The notes beneath the pieces are model-generated. The model was given only the letters and a program-made list of their open reading frames with translations. It did no database searches and was not told where the DNA came from. From Jaenimonas drosophilae (taxonomy: Eukaryota; Euglenozoa; Kinetoplastea; Trypanosomatida; Trypanosomatidae), in contig JASAON010001621.1 in assembly GCA_030849065.1 (NCBI GenBank), positions 42,804 to 106,803 of the forward strand: DNA of 64,000 bases, written 5' to 3'. Shown here piece after piece: positions 10,490 to 21,419 of the stretch; position 1 is the stretch's first letter, and each line of letters starts with the position of its first letter. The translations under genes and the position numbers were made by a program.

Positions 10490-11764
10490 ATGCTCACCAC
10501 CTTCGCTTGGGTCCCCAAAGGGGGGATGAAGAGCACCCCCATCTTCTCCACCGACACCGTGGATCAGGCTCGGGCAAAGCTGCGCCGGCAGAACCCCGAC
10601 GCGATGGCCGATGAAGAGGTGAATCAGCACCTCAACGGGCCCTCACGCCTCGGCAGCCTCCCCGCCAATGAAGATGGCACCGTGGACGACACCGACGACG
10701 CCCTCCGCGACATCGCCGGTGGTGGTGCGGGTGCCATTTTGGAGCAGGTGGAGTCAGAGGATGAGGATGAGGTGGCCGATACCAACTTCAAGGAGACGGA
10801 CCTCGTCTTTGCCGTGGCCGCCGCCGACTCACAGTCACCCCGGCTGGAGGTGTACACCTACGACGAGCCCGAAGACAACCTCTTCGTCCACCACGACACG
10901 GAGCTCGCCGCCTTCCCGCTGTGCAGCTCGTGGCTCACGGACGGCACCGTGTCGATGCTCGCGGTGGGCACGATGCTCCCCTTCATTGAGATTTGGGCCC
11001 TGGACGTCATTGACTCCGTCGAGCCTGCCCTGGTTCTTGGCGGGTGTGCCTCCCTCGAGCACAACTACCACAAGAAGACGCTGAAGCAGCACCTGAAGCC
11101 CGACTCCCACACCGAGGCGGTCCTGAGCGTGCGGTGGAACACCGTGGCGCAGAACATCCTCGCCTCGGGCAGCGCCGACCACACCATCAAGCTGTGGGAC
11201 CTCCACGACCAGGGCAAGTGCCTGGGCACCTATCGTGAGGCGGAGAAGGTACAATCGCTCCACTGGCATGAGTCGGAGGCCAACCTCCTCCTCTCCGGCG
11301 GCTTTGACTCGATGCTGATGATGCGCGACTGCCGCAACCCACAGGAGGCGGCGATGCGCTGCCCGACCGGGGATGTCGTGGAGCATGTGGAGTTCGTCCC
11401 GGGCAGCACGCTCGTGATGGCCTCCACCTCCAACGGTAGCTGGATGGCCTTTGACCGCCGACAGGCACAAGGGGCCCCACTGTGGACGCTGCAGCCCCAC
11501 TCGGCTGACACGACCTTTCACTGCAGCCGCCACGTGGCGGGTCTCTACGCCACGGGTGGCAAGGATGGCATGATCACCATGTGGGATGGCCGCCAGGCTG
11601 GGGCCGCCCCGACCGCCATCGTCTCGCGCGACTACGGCACCGGCTCGGTCCTGGCGCTGGAGTTCCACCCCAACTCCGCCCACATTCTTGGCGCCTGCGG
11701 GTCCAAGGGGGAGCCCCTCGTGTACACGACCACCGGCGACCTGCAGCCCGTCTTTGGACGGTAA
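10490..11764 (+). CDS. PWP1: PWP1 homologue, WD40 ribosome-biogenesis protein (424 aa)
   Basis: PWP1 (periodic tryptophan protein 1) is a nucleolar WD40 protein needed for maturation of the large ribosomal subunit. Diagnostic features are the N-terminal ISWVP-like motif (here FAWVPKG, residues 5-11), an acidic segment near residues 80-100, and the family signature NYHKKTLKQH near 187. It is followed by a blade reading HTEAVLSVRWN and ASGSADHTIKLWDL, then further WD blades to the C-terminus. The open frame extends about 100 codons upstream, but that part is CA-repeat leader read as protein, so I start at the ATG at 10490. At 424 residues it is somewhat shorter than the yeast and human proteins (about 576 and 501). 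Confidence 0.9.
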   Translation: MLTTFAWVPKGGMKSTPIFSTDTVDQARAKLRRQNPDAMADEEVNQHLNGPSRLGSLPANEDGTVDDTDDALRDIAGGGAGAILEQVESEDEDEVADTNFKETDLVFAVAAADSQSPRLEVYTYDEPEDNLFVHHDTELAAFPLCSSWLTDGTVSMLAVGTMLPFIEIWALDVIDSVEPALVLGGCASLEHNYHKKTLKQHLKPDSHTEAVLSVRWNTVAQNILASGSADHTIKLWDLHDQGKCLGTYREAEKVQSLHWHESEANLLLSGGFDSMLMMRDCRNPQEAAMRCPTGDVVEHVEFVPGSTLVMASTSNGSWMAFDRRQAQGAPLWTLQPHSADTTFHCSRHVAGLYATGGKDGMITMWDGRQAGAAPTAIVSRDYGTGSVLALEFHPNSAHILGACGSKGEPLVYTTTGDLQPVFGR

Positions 11765-12122
11765 ATGGGGACATGAGGTGAGGTGAGGTGAGGTGGTGTA
11801 CGTTGTTGGTGCCATCATGAGTGGTATACATGCATGTGTTGTACAATCCACACGCATGAATCGAATAATCGTCGTTAAGAAAGACGCATAACCAACCCTC
11901 CTCTTCTTCCTTCTCACACCCCTCTCCACAACAATCTTGTGTGTAGGGGGCACATGCCACGTCAGGATGCACGTGTGTGTGTGTGGCCATGACATTGCGA
12001 CTTCAAAATCACTTACTTCCTCGTCCTCTTCTCCTTCTTCACTGTACCTCACTTAGGAACACCTTCTCTGTTCTCGTCCAGCTACACAACCCACACTTTT
12101 ACTTCTCCCCACATACATCAAC
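11765..12122. other. Intergenic region before TCTP copy 1
   Basis: A short tandem repeat of GAGGT (four copies, 11775-11794) lies just after the PWP1 stop, and a GT run lies near 11971-11984. The last ~100 bases are pyrimidine-rich and shared with the leader of TCTP copy 2. Candidate trans-splice AGs are at the CACTTAG and GTCCAG sites between about 12050 and 12085. Confidence 0.6.
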
Positions 12123-12664
12123 ATGAAGATCTTCAAGGATGTCCTGACCGGCGCCGAGGTGGTGTGCGACAACGACCGTCCGTTCGACGTTGAGGGCGAC
12201 ATCGTGTACGTCATTCGCGGCCGCTACATCGATGTTGGTGGTGAGGACTACGGTATCTCTGCCAACGTAGATGAGAACGCCGATGAGGGTGCCACTGGTG
12301 AGGTTGCCGATGGCAAGGAGCGCGTCGTGGATATGGTGTACAACAACCGTTACACCGAGACCAGCTACGACAAGGCCACCTACATGGCGCACATCAAGAA
12401 CTACATGAAGGCCCTTCTTGAGAAGATTGAGGATGACGAGGCCAAGAAGGCCTTCCAGACCAACGCCGCCACCTTCGTGAAGAAGGTGCTGAAGGAGGTG
12501 GATGAGTACCAGTTCTTCATTCCTGAGGGCAATGAGGAGGACCCCGATAGCGGCATGATCGTGCTGTGCCGCTGGGATGAGGAGACCCCTGTCTTCTACA
12601 TGTGGAAGGACGGCCTCCGCGGTGAGCGTGTTTAGGCAGTATATATGTGTGTGTGCGCGTACAC
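12024..12664 (+). repeat. Tandem duplication unit, copy 1 (TCTP gene plus short flanks)
   Basis: This block matches 13048-13688 at a constant offset of 1024 bases. Read side by side, the coding parts are identical and I saw only a few mismatches in the short flanks (for example 12048 C versus T). Similarity stops about 30 bases after the stop codon, so the two 3' regions differ. Confidence 0.9.
12123..12635 (+). CDS. TCTP: Translationally controlled tumour protein, copy 1 (170 aa)
   Basis: TCTP is a small, abundant, conserved cytosolic protein linked to growth, translation and stress. Its length (170) is typical of the family. Visible family features are the N-terminal MKIFKDVLTG strand, the acidic loop, the central helical hairpin with many Lys and Glu (residues ~85-130), and the C-terminal DPDSGMIVLCRWDEE strand region. 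Start: the ATG at 12123 follows a pyrimidine-rich leader. Codon use is biased toward C/G-ending codons, as expected for high expression. An identical copy follows 1024 bases downstream with a different 3' flank. In Trypanosoma brucei two TCTP genes with near-identical coding regions differ in their 3' UTRs and in life-stage expression, so the same logic may hold here. Confidence 0.97.
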   Translation: MKIFKDVLTGAEVVCDNDRPFDVEGDIVYVIRGRYIDVGGEDYGISANVDENADEGATGEVADGKERVVDMVYNNRYTETSYDKATYMAHIKNYMKALLEKIEDDEAKKAFQTNAATFVKKVLKEVDEYQFFIPEGNEEDPDSGMIVLCRWDEETPVFYMWKDGLRGERV

Positions 12665-13146
12665 ATCGTCGGACCAATTTTTGGTTTGATTTTCTGGTTT
12701 TTTTTTTCGTCCGACGATAATTGGATGATTCTAAATGACATGAACGTGATAATGGACCGAGTGCCCTTCCTGAGTGTGTGTTGTGCTGCGCAATGTGCCT
12801 CTGCTGCCCCCCCCTCTCATCCTTCCCTACAACCCTCCCTCCCCCATCAATCGCTGGGGAGCGGGAAGTGGGTGTGGGTGGAGAGGCAATGAGCCGTGAT
12901 TGGCATCTCGACGAGTCCCTCTCCCTCCTTCATCGCGACGGCCACTTCATGTGGCTCGCTTCACTGGTGTAGCTACCGCGCTGCCACGATATATTCCTAC
13001 CACAACACTTCAAGAGACGCACGTGCACCTACTCCCTCTCTTCCTCTTCCTCTTCTCCTTCTTCACTGTACTTCACTTAGGAACACCTTCTCTGTTCTCG
13101 TCCAGCTACACAACCCACACTTTTACTTCTCCCCACATACATCAAC
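12636..13146. other. 3' region of TCTP copy 1 and leader of copy 2
   Basis: The first ~30 bases match the flank of copy 2; the rest of the 3' region is unique. It contains a T run near 12698-12707 and a long CT-rich stretch (13025-13065) that precedes the shared leader of copy 2. No gene seen. Confidence 0.6.
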
Positions 13147-13688
13147 ATGAAGATCTTCAAGGATGTCCTGACCGGCGCCGAGGTGGTGTGCGACAACGAC
13201 CGTCCGTTCGACGTTGAGGGCGACATCGTGTACGTCATTCGCGGCCGCTACATCGATGTTGGTGGTGAGGACTACGGTATCTCTGCCAACGTAGATGAGA
13301 ACGCCGATGAGGGTGCCACTGGTGAGGTTGCCGATGGCAAGGAGCGCGTCGTGGATATGGTGTACAACAACCGTTACACCGAGACCAGCTACGACAAGGC
13401 CACCTACATGGCGCACATCAAGAACTACATGAAGGCCCTTCTTGAGAAGATTGAGGATGACGAGGCCAAGAAGGCCTTCCAGACCAACGCCGCCACCTTC
13501 GTGAAGAAGGTGCTGAAGGAGGTGGATGAGTACCAGTTCTTCATTCCTGAGGGCAATGAGGAGGACCCCGATAGCGGCATGATCGTGCTGTGCCGCTGGG
13601 ATGAGGAGACCCCTGTCTTCTACATGTGGAAGGACGGCCTCCGCGGTGAGCGTGTTTAGGCAGTATATATGTGTGTATGCACGTACAG
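13048..13688 (+). repeat. Tandem duplication unit, copy 2 (TCTP gene plus short flanks)
   Basis: This is the second member of the 1024-base-offset duplication described at 12024-12664. The match covers about 100 bases of leader, the full coding region and about 30 bases after the stop. Confidence 0.9.
13147..13659 (+). CDS. TCTP: Translationally controlled tumour protein, copy 2 (170 aa)
   Basis: The protein and, as far as I can read, the nucleotide sequence are identical to copy 1 at 12123-12635, which points to recent duplication or continuing gene conversion. The leader is shared. The 3' flank is different beyond about 13690, so any difference in expression would come from the 3' UTR. Confidence 0.97.
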   Translation: MKIFKDVLTGAEVVCDNDRPFDVEGDIVYVIRGRYIDVGGEDYGISANVDENADEGATGEVADGKERVVDMVYNNRYTETSYDKATYMAHIKNYMKALLEKIEDDEAKKAFQTNAATFVKKVLKEVDEYQFFIPEGNEEDPDSGMIVLCRWDEETPVFYMWKDGLRGERV

Positions 13689-14359
13689 CTGCTCTCCCTC
13701 TCTCCCTTCCATAACTCGCCAGAAGTGGCATTCTTTTTTTCATTTATTTTGTTTCTGTTGTGTGGAGCTCGACCAGTACGTTGGCTTCCAGTTTCTGCCG
13801 CTCGCTGAAGAAGACAAAGGCGTGGGTGTTGTTACATGGACTTGGAGGAGAAGGGGGCAGCGTGAGCGCCCCCCCTCTCTCTTCCTCTTGTTCCGTTCAC
13901 CTTCGTCCTTCTACGCCGCAGCAACGTACTGTGCCATGCTCCTCACTCCATAAGAAGAGACTAAAGCACCAGAGTGTTGGTGGCTGCTCTACGCTTGGCG
14001 ATGGCCGCGCGTGCAGCGGCTGGACCGCCCTCTAAAGCCCCCCTCCTTCCTGCCATCTACAAACAGAAGATGGTTCTGCACACATCCTGCTCTTCATCTA
14101 CTCAACCCACTCCATTTGCGAACCATTCTTCTCTCTCTTTTTTTTTTGCCATATTGATGTTGCTGCCTTCTTAGCGTCCAGGTTGCGTAGCTGTGGTGGC
14201 ACCTACGGGGAGGAATGTGGTGTAGGTGTAGGATTCACTCCAGCGACACACCTTACGATACTTCTCTCAGAGGTCCTCCTCCCTCGTGTGCTCCCCAACT
14301 AGCACACCAGTACACAAGAGACACAAGAACCTTCACACAACCTTAGAATACACTTCATC
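13660..14359. other. 3' region of TCTP copy 2 and MUS81 leader
   Basis: About 700 bases without a convincing gene. T-rich runs occur near 13733-13755 and 14130-14150. A pyrimidine tract ending in CTCAG near 14260-14270 is a plausible trans-splice acceptor for the next gene. Confidence 0.5.
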
Positions 14360-16303
14360 ATGACTTCACAACCCATCAACACCTCGATGCGGCATCTCAC
14401 GTGGGAACACGAAGAGGTTTGCACCTCGTTACTCAACACGTCGAGCTCTCACGGACACGTGGCCGCCGCTCTGCTACACCAACAGGAGTGCCTGACAGGT
14501 TTGGAGCAACGCTCTGCCGTGGGTGAGCTTGCTGATGCCTTGGCCAAGTACCCACTACCTGTGCTTCACCCCTGCTCCGCCAACATCCTCCATGGGGGAG
14601 GCCCACGCACCGAAGAGGCGCTGCGACGTGCTCTCAAGACGGCTCATTCGCCAACCACAACGATGGAGACGACGGAGGCGGCCTTCTCACCATCATCCTC
14701 TCCATTTCGCTTCTGCGCATCGGCATCCTTTCATCAACACTTACGTGCGTGTGCAGCATCTTCGGGCCTTAACCAACGGAGGCTGAGGATGGAGGGACTA
14801 TGCCACACGGAGCGAGGCTCGCGGTCGCGCGGACGCAGCAAACGAAGCCGCTCCACCACCACCACCACCACCATGACGGCGGGCCGCATGGCTGATGGAG
14901 AGCGATGGCCTCCTCTGGTGGACCCACTTCCGTCAGGTACTTCATTGGCCAGCTCCGCCACCACGACCTCCAACAACGCCGTCCCAGGCTCTCTTGCCGC
15001 CCGCGTCGATGAGAGCCTCACCCTCCTGGAGGAGCTGCTGCAAGGTACCAGCCATGAGAGAGGCGCACAAGACCAACCCATCAGTATCATCTCTGCAAGA
15101 CGTGATGCCCCTCCACAGCCGTGCCCATCACCGTCCTCTGCCGCGGGAGGGCGCTTGGCCTCACCGCCACGAACGGTCTTCTTATTTGGTCAGTCCCCAC
15201 CACCTCCTTCTTCTTCGCAGGCCGCCACCTCACCGCCACGGATGCCATCGCCCACACCTCCTCCTCCTCCTCTTCCTCTTCCTCCACGGCTGCTGGACTC
15301 CCCCGATGACTACTTGGAGGAGCTCCGTCGCTCCGCCAAGGCATCGTCGCGGGCCGCTTCTTCTGTACCGCCTGAGCCAAGCAGCACTCGGTGGCAGCTG
15401 CTCGTGGATCATCGTGAACGTACGGCGGGCACCCATCAAGGCATGACCTCCCTCCTGGAAGCCAAGGGTGTACCTTACGCATCTTGCACGCTTCCCTGCG
15501 GTGACTTCGTCATCAACGTTGACGCAACCCCAAATAACACACCAACAACAACGGAAGTCGTGCTGGCATCGTCCATGGCAGAAAAAGATTGTGGCGGCGG
15601 CGATGCGTTGCCACCCACGCAGCTCTACGAGCACCTACTACCCGTTGTGGTGGAGCGCAAGACCATCATGGACCTCGATGCGAGCGTAAAGTCGTCCCGC
15701 TATCACCAACAGCGTCACCTCCTCGCTGCCTCCCCCTTTCACCAGGTGTTGTGGCTCGTCGAAGGGGTGGGGCCACGTGCCTTTAGCCACGGACGTGGTG
15801 GGGCGGCGGCGAGTGCGGCCACAGCGGAGCAGGTTGCCATGCGGGTGAGCTCCGCCTGTGCCACGCTCGGCTCCACGGCCAAGATGAGCGTCATTCGTAC
15901 CCGCAGCGTGGAGGAGTCCATGTTCTTCCTCAAGGCACTTGCCGAGCGTGGCGTGCACTCACTAGGTCGAGCGCCGACCCTTGACAAGAACAACTTGTGT
16001 GGCGCAGTGGTGCCACGTAGCCTCCCACTGGGCCCGTGCCTTGACCGTGTGGCGGCGCTTCACCAGTCAATGCGTGATCAGACCGTCTTCCCTCGCATGC
16101 TCTTGTGCATGCGGGGCTGCACCACACCACTGGCGGCCCTCATCACCCGCCGCTACGGCAGCCTCTACGCCTTCTGGAAGCATCTACGTCGGGTTGGTCG
16201 CCAGGCCTACGATCGGTCGGATGACCTCCGCGGGCTCACTCTGCCACAACGCAAGACGCTGGTGCTGCTGACGGAGTTCCTTCTTGCAGAGGAGTACCTC
16301 TAG
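14360..16303 (+). CDS. MUS81: MUS81-type structure-specific endonuclease (647 aa)
   Basis: MUS81, with its partner EME1/MMS4, cuts branched DNA such as nicked Holliday junctions and stalled forks. Three features identify it. An N-terminal helix-hairpin-helix near residues 55-95 contains ALAKYPLPV, matching the conserved RYPLPL segment of MUS81. The ERCC4 nuclease core has VDHRE at 349-353 and the catalytic ERKTIMD at 432-438, followed by SSRYHQQRHLL. A C-terminal helix-hairpin-helix lies at about 570-640. Catalytic residues of the ERKxxxD motif are intact. A Ser/Pro-rich, probably disordered linker (about residues 100-340) separates the N-terminal domain from the nuclease. The RecQ-family helicase gene follows directly. 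The partner subunit is not in the window. Confidence 0.92.
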   Translation: MTSQPINTSMRHLTWEHEEVCTSLLNTSSSHGHVAAALLHQQECLTGLEQRSAVGELADALAKYPLPVLHPCSANILHGGGPRTEEALRRALKTAHSPTTTMETTEAAFSPSSSPFRFCASASFHQHLRACAASSGLNQRRLRMEGLCHTERGSRSRGRSKRSRSTTTTTTMTAGRMADGERWPPLVDPLPSGTSLASSATTTSNNAVPGSLAARVDESLTLLEELLQGTSHERGAQDQPISIISARRDAPPQPCPSPSSAAGGRLASPPRTVFLFGQSPPPPSSSQAATSPPRMPSPTPPPPPLPLPPRLLDSPDDYLEELRRSAKASSRAASSVPPEPSSTRWQLLVDHRERTAGTHQGMTSLLEAKGVPYASCTLPCGDFVINVDATPNNTPTTTEVVLASSMAEKDCGGGDALPPTQLYEHLLPVVVERKTIMDLDASVKSSRYHQQRHLLAASPFHQVLWLVEGVGPRAFSHGRGGAAASAATAEQVAMRVSSACATLGSTAKMSVIRTRSVEESMFFLKALAERGVHSLGRAPTLDKNNLCGAVVPRSLPLGPCLDRVAALHQSMRDQTVFPRMLLCMRGCTTPLAALITRRYGSLYAFWKHLRRVGRQAYDRSDDLRGLTLPQRKTLVLLTEFLLAEEYL

Positions 16304-16400
16304 TTGCCCTCGTACACACACACACACACATCACCATGTGCCCTTCATGATCAACTCGACGTTCATCCATCTCATGGACTCTCCCTGACCCACACACCAA

Positions 16401-16445
16401 GTCTTCTTCTCTCTTCTTCACGTACATCTTCATCTTTCGTTGCAG
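16401..16445 (+). promoter_or_regulatory. Candidate trans-splice acceptor for the RecQ gene
   Basis: A CT-rich tract ends in TTGCAG at 16440-16445, about 160 bases before the first in-frame ATG. Its shape is that of a kinetoplastid polypyrimidine tract plus acceptor AG. Another AG follows at CAATACAG. Confidence 0.5.
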
Positions 16446-16605
16446 GCCTCAATACAGTCGTAGCGGACGTGTGACGAGCTGCCAATCCACTCAACCGAAC
16501 AGACCAACCTTCCCCTCACTCACCCCCCCTTCTCACACACCTCTTCTTGGCAGCACTAGCAGAAGCAGCGGTCTTCGTCACTACGAGCATGCTGACGGCT
16601 TTGTG

Positions 16606-18219
16606 ATGAGTGCTGCTGTTGTTGCTCCTCCTGCTGCGGTGGATTCATCATCCATTCGTGGCCCATGCCGCGAGTGGCTGCAGAAGCTCCATGGTGCGGC
16701 CAGGGCGACGATGGCAGCCGCGCCACCTCCCGGGACACAGGTGGTGCAGATGCCACACGTTGCCAAGGCCCTCCTCACGGCACAGGCCAATGACTCTCCA
16801 CCGCCCCTCTTCGCTTTGACGGGCAGCGACCGACAGGCGATGAGTCGCCCGCCGCCACCAACTCGTCAGGCCCCGACATCCTCATCCTCCACCTTCCGTC
16901 CTCCCACAACGGCTGCGCCCTTGGCTGGGCCCTCTCCCCGTGGCGTTGACGTGCCGCCAGACGAACACGCACAGGCCACGCACCGACCCTTTCAGAACCA
17001 CGTGCATCAAGCGGAACCTTCGACGTCCACGGCGCTCGTTGACCTGACGGCCCTCAAGGCTAAGCTGAGTGAGGTCTCTGCCACCCTCTTATCTGCGCAC
17101 CAACAACGCCACGAGCTGGTGTCACTGGAGGATGAGGAGCACGACGCCACGACGGAGTTGGCCCGCCTAGACGCAGATATCCATCGCATGGAGGAGATGT
17201 TCTGGCGTCTACGCGCTTCCTTGGCGACGGCCCTTCATCGTACCGCGCCAACACCGCTCAATCTATCATCCACCTCGACCCCACTTCTCAACGGCGTCGC
17301 TGCTGGTGGTGGTGATGGACCTAACCCTTCCTCCTCATCACGAAGCTTTGCCCCCACCATGAACCAACCTCCTCCCGGAGTACCATCAACAGCGGCGGCC
17401 TATTCTTCTCTGTCGCAGCGCATGGGTAGCTCAGACATGCTGAACCGTGCAGGTGGGGCCCTAGCACCATGGGGTGGATCCACTGACGTGATGATGCATG
17501 GTAGCCGCGAGGGTAGCGCCATGCCAGGCTTCGTCCCCGCCAACACCATCATCACCACCACCACCTCCATGATGGGCCAGTGGGTCGATGACAGCGGCGG
17601 CGCCATGTCACGACGTACCGCCCAGGGTTTTTCGTGGGAGCAGTACGAACAACAACAAACGAGCGCGGGTGCCGTGGCACCGCACCACCTCTCACGTGAA
17701 GAGATCGCGGCCACCGCCGAGGTCGTCCTCCCCGTGAATCCGACGCACCAATACGGCCAAGAAAACTTTCCCTGGTCGGTGGAGCTCCGCCGTACGATGC
17801 GCGATGTCTTTGGTCTTCACGACTACCGCCACTGCCAGCTCGGGGTGATGAACGCCTGCATGGACGGCCGCGACGTCTTTGTGCTGCTCCCCACCGGTGG
17901 CGGCAAGTCGCTCTGCTACCAGCTGCCCGCACTCCTGCCGAATCCAGCCCAGGTCACCATCGTCCTATCCCCCCTCCTCTCACTCATTCAGGATCAGGTC
18001 TACGCCCTCATTGCCAACGACATCCCCGCCATGGCCTTGACGGGCCAAACGAACGATGCCGCCCGACGTGAGCTCTTCCATGAGTGGTCCACGGGGCACA
18101 TCCTCCACGCCCTCGTCTACGTCACCCCCGAGTACTTTGGCCGCAGCGACCACTTCGTCCAGACCCTCCGTGGCCTGGCCAATCGTCAGCTGCTGCACCG
18201 CTTCGTTGTGGATGAGGCG

Positions 18220-18251
<32 letters not shown>

Positions 18252-21048
18252 GCCCGACTACCGCAAGCTCTCCATTCTCAAGGCGCACTTCCCCGAGGTT
18301 GCCATCACCGCCCTCACCGCCACCGCCACCGATGTTGTGCAGCAGGACGTCATCAAGACCTTGGCGCTGCACGACGCCATCATCTTCAAGGGCAGCTTCA
18401 ACCGTGCCAACCTGCGCTACGTTGTGCAGCACGTTGGGGCAAAGCATGTGGGGACGACCGTGGTGGAGCTCATCCGCTCACGCTACCCAGCGAATGCGTG
18501 TGGCATCGTCTACTGCCTGAGCCGCAAGAATTGCGAGGAGATGGCGGGCCAACTGCGAGGGGCGGGCATCTCTGCCGGCTACTACCACGCCGATGCGGCG
18601 GGGAAGAATGAAACGCAAGAGCGCTGGACGCGTGATGAGCTGCAGGTGGTTTGCGCCACCATCGCCTTTGGCATGGGCATCAACAAGCCCGACGTCCGCT
18701 TCGTCATCCACGCCGCCATGCCCAAGTCCATTGAGGGCTACTACCAAGAGAGTGGCCGAGCGGGGCGTGATGGTCTGCCGTCGGATTGCATCCTCCTATG
18801 CACCACGACGGACCGTCAGCGGCAGTCGCGGCTCATTCTGGGTTCCAAGGACTGGCGTGCCTCGCTCCTCTCCCTCTACCGAATGGTGGCCTACACCACG
18901 AATGAGGTGGATTGCCGCCGACAGCAGCAGCTGACGCACTTTGGCGAGGTCGTGGACCGGCACTACTGCTTGACGGAGGCGGCGAGCTCAACCAACTCCA
19001 TCTTGTGTGATAACTGCGCCCACAAGCGAAGCATGAAGTGGTCCGCAAAGGATGCCAGCCTCAACAACATCCTCATGGATTTGGTCCGTCTGATGCAGCG
19101 CTTGGGCGGCATGACGTCGAAGCAGCTCGTCGCCGTCTACCGTGGCACCCACAGTGAGATGGGCAAGGTGATCGAGGCCCGTCTGCGTGAGCGAGGGACG
19201 CCCGTGGAGTACAAGAATGGCGCGCGTCTGCCCAAGACACTGATTGAGCATGCCATTCTCCAGGCTCTCTTGCACGGCATCTTGTATGAACGGCTGGACA
19301 CCGTCGGGGACTTTGCCGTCGTGGCATTTTTGGAGCTGGGCGACATGAGCGTCTTCAAGCAGGTGGAGTCGGGCCAACGCACCATCACGGCGGCACAACG
19401 TGAGGAGAGCTCCGCCGCATCGTCGAGGACAGCTCTACGAAGTGGTGGGGCGGTGGTGGTATCTGCGATGGCGGATGATGATGTGGGCAACGACGATGAT
19501 GCGCCGCTCACGGAGCTGATGCGACGCGATCAGGCGAAGCACCATCGCCAAGGAAGGGGCCAAGCCACGGCAGCCACCACATCGTCTGGACGTGCCGTGG
19601 CCACCTCCTCTGCCACCCACACCAGCAAGCCAAGGAAGAAGCCGACGGCGACCGCCGGGGCATCGTCCTCGCGCTACGTCATGGATGCCTGTAGCGGATC
19701 GAGCAGCGGCACATCCTCCGACTCTGACTCTGAGGATAGTCTCGGCTCCTTCATCCACGATGGCAGCTCATCCGAGGCCATCTCCACCCCATCCCAGCGC
19801 GATCGGAGAAGGATGATGACGGTGCGCGACTCCACCAGCTCCGTTGAGACGCGCCCCTCGGCCTCGGTGCAGGACACCCGACGTCTGCGAAAGCGCGCCA
19901 GAACTGATGCCACCTCCAATGCCAGTGCATCCGAGCTGATTGTAACTGTGCCCGCGGCACGTCTGCGACGTTTGCAGCAATCCATGCAGGTGGAGCTCGA
20001 GGGTCTTGTGCAGAAGCTCGCCGAGACCTCCGAGGGTGGTCGCTTGTATAACGTGATGCCCAAGAAGACGATTCACGCCCTGACGGAGACCCTTGCGGTG
20101 CCAGGCTGGGGCAGCTTGGAGCACTTCTTCGATTTGGAGGGTATGGGCAAGAACAAGATCAAGAAGTTTGGCGCGGACATCCTGCGCTTGTACCGCCACA
20201 TTCGTCACTTGGAGATTGGGGACGTGGCGGAGCTCAGCGCAGAGGAGGAGCAGCGCCTGCAGCAGATTGTGGTGCCACAGCGCCGACTTCCACGTGTTGT
20301 GGGTGCGGGGACGACGAACCTGGACGCGGAGACGGTCGTGGAGGTGGAGGCGATGCGCACACCAGAGCGCCAGACCACAACCACGGCGGTACCAGGCCTC
20401 CTCCTCTCCGCCGGACCGAGCCCCGCTGTATCTGCCCGAACAAGTGGCGGAGTTGTTGTTGCTGCGTCTTCTACTGCCGCCGATGGGGCCGCCGTTGTGC
20501 CGCCATCTCCCCCGCGTGGGGGACCCCCTACGACAAACTTGACGGAGCCCTCGCGACGGCGTACCGTCTTCACCTACGCCACCGCCCCAACCTTTGATCC
20601 TTCCGCCATTCACACCGTCGCCTCGGTGGAGGAGAGCGGCCGCAGCCCCGCCCATCCACCGCCATCGCCATCCATCCTTGTTGGCAGCTCCACTGCCCAA
20701 CAGTCGCTGGCGCTCATTCCCGATCCATCACGTCTCGCCGAGGAGGGCCGACGCTCCTACGCTGACACGATGCCAGCACAGGTTCTCTTTGGATGTACCC
20801 CCACCTCCACCCCAATAACCAACACCACCACGACCATCAGCTCCGCCGATCTGCACAACACGGAGGAGCTCTTCGCACTCTGTGAAGACGCAGTGGCACG
20901 TACGCCCATGAGCCGTCCCGCCATGACAACGGCCGCAGCAGAGGTGGTTGGGCAGGTGGACGACGATGGCAGCCCGAGTGGGAGGCCTGAGGGGGCGGCA
21001 GTGGTACGGCGCCGGACGGAGGAATTCACGGTGGAGGACTCAGATTGA
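16606..21048 (+). CDS. RecQ-family DNA helicase, BLM/Sgs1 type (1480 aa)
   Basis: RecQ helicases unwind branched DNA 3' to 5' and limit crossing-over. Domains in order are a long low-complexity N-terminus with a coiled coil near 145-210, then a helicase core with Walker A TGGGKS at 430-435 and DEAH at 536-539. The RecQ-specific QWGHDFRPDY follows, with TALTATAT and the motif VI segment YYQESGRAGRD. Next is the RQC zinc region with CDNCAHK, then an acidic Ser-rich linker, an HRDC domain at about 1115-1210 containing GMGKNKIKKFG, and a disordered tail. RQC plus HRDC and the long N-terminus argue for the BLM/Sgs1 subgroup. The frame is open upstream, but the first ATG is at 16606. The MUS81-type gene lies just upstream, and the two families act in the same recombination steps. 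Confidence 0.95.
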
Positions 21049-21419
21049 GAGGGTCGTGTGTGTGTGGGCCACTGCGCCAAGAAGTTGCTATCTGAGTTGG
21101 CGACGGAGTTAGATGATTGCGATCATCATCATCATCATCATCATCGTTGAACGAAGATAATCACGACCACGTCGTCCGCCTCGCTCGTGTTGCGTGTTGT
21201 CTGCCCCCTTCCCACACTGCCCCAACAACTGCCCTTCCTTTTTTGCCCGTCCTTTCATTTCTCTTTGAGGTGTGCTGCGGCATCTACCCACACACATCAT
21301 CCCCAGAAGACGTGTTGGGACGAACTCACACTCGTGGAGGTGACTGACGTTACGTCCACAGAACCCCCCCCCCTCACACATCTACAGTGAGTGCGTGCGT
21401 GTGTGTTTGTGCCACAACC
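21049..21419. other. Intergenic region
   Basis: GT-rich sequence (21055-21065) follows the RecQ stop. An ATC/GAT trinucleotide repeat lies at about 21121-21146, then CT-rich sequence and a C run before the AP-3 sigma ATG. No gene seen. Confidence 0.6.

Noticed and set aside
12099..12677. Long minus-strand frames opposite both TCTP copies
   Set aside because: These are identical antisense shadows of the TCTP coding sequence.
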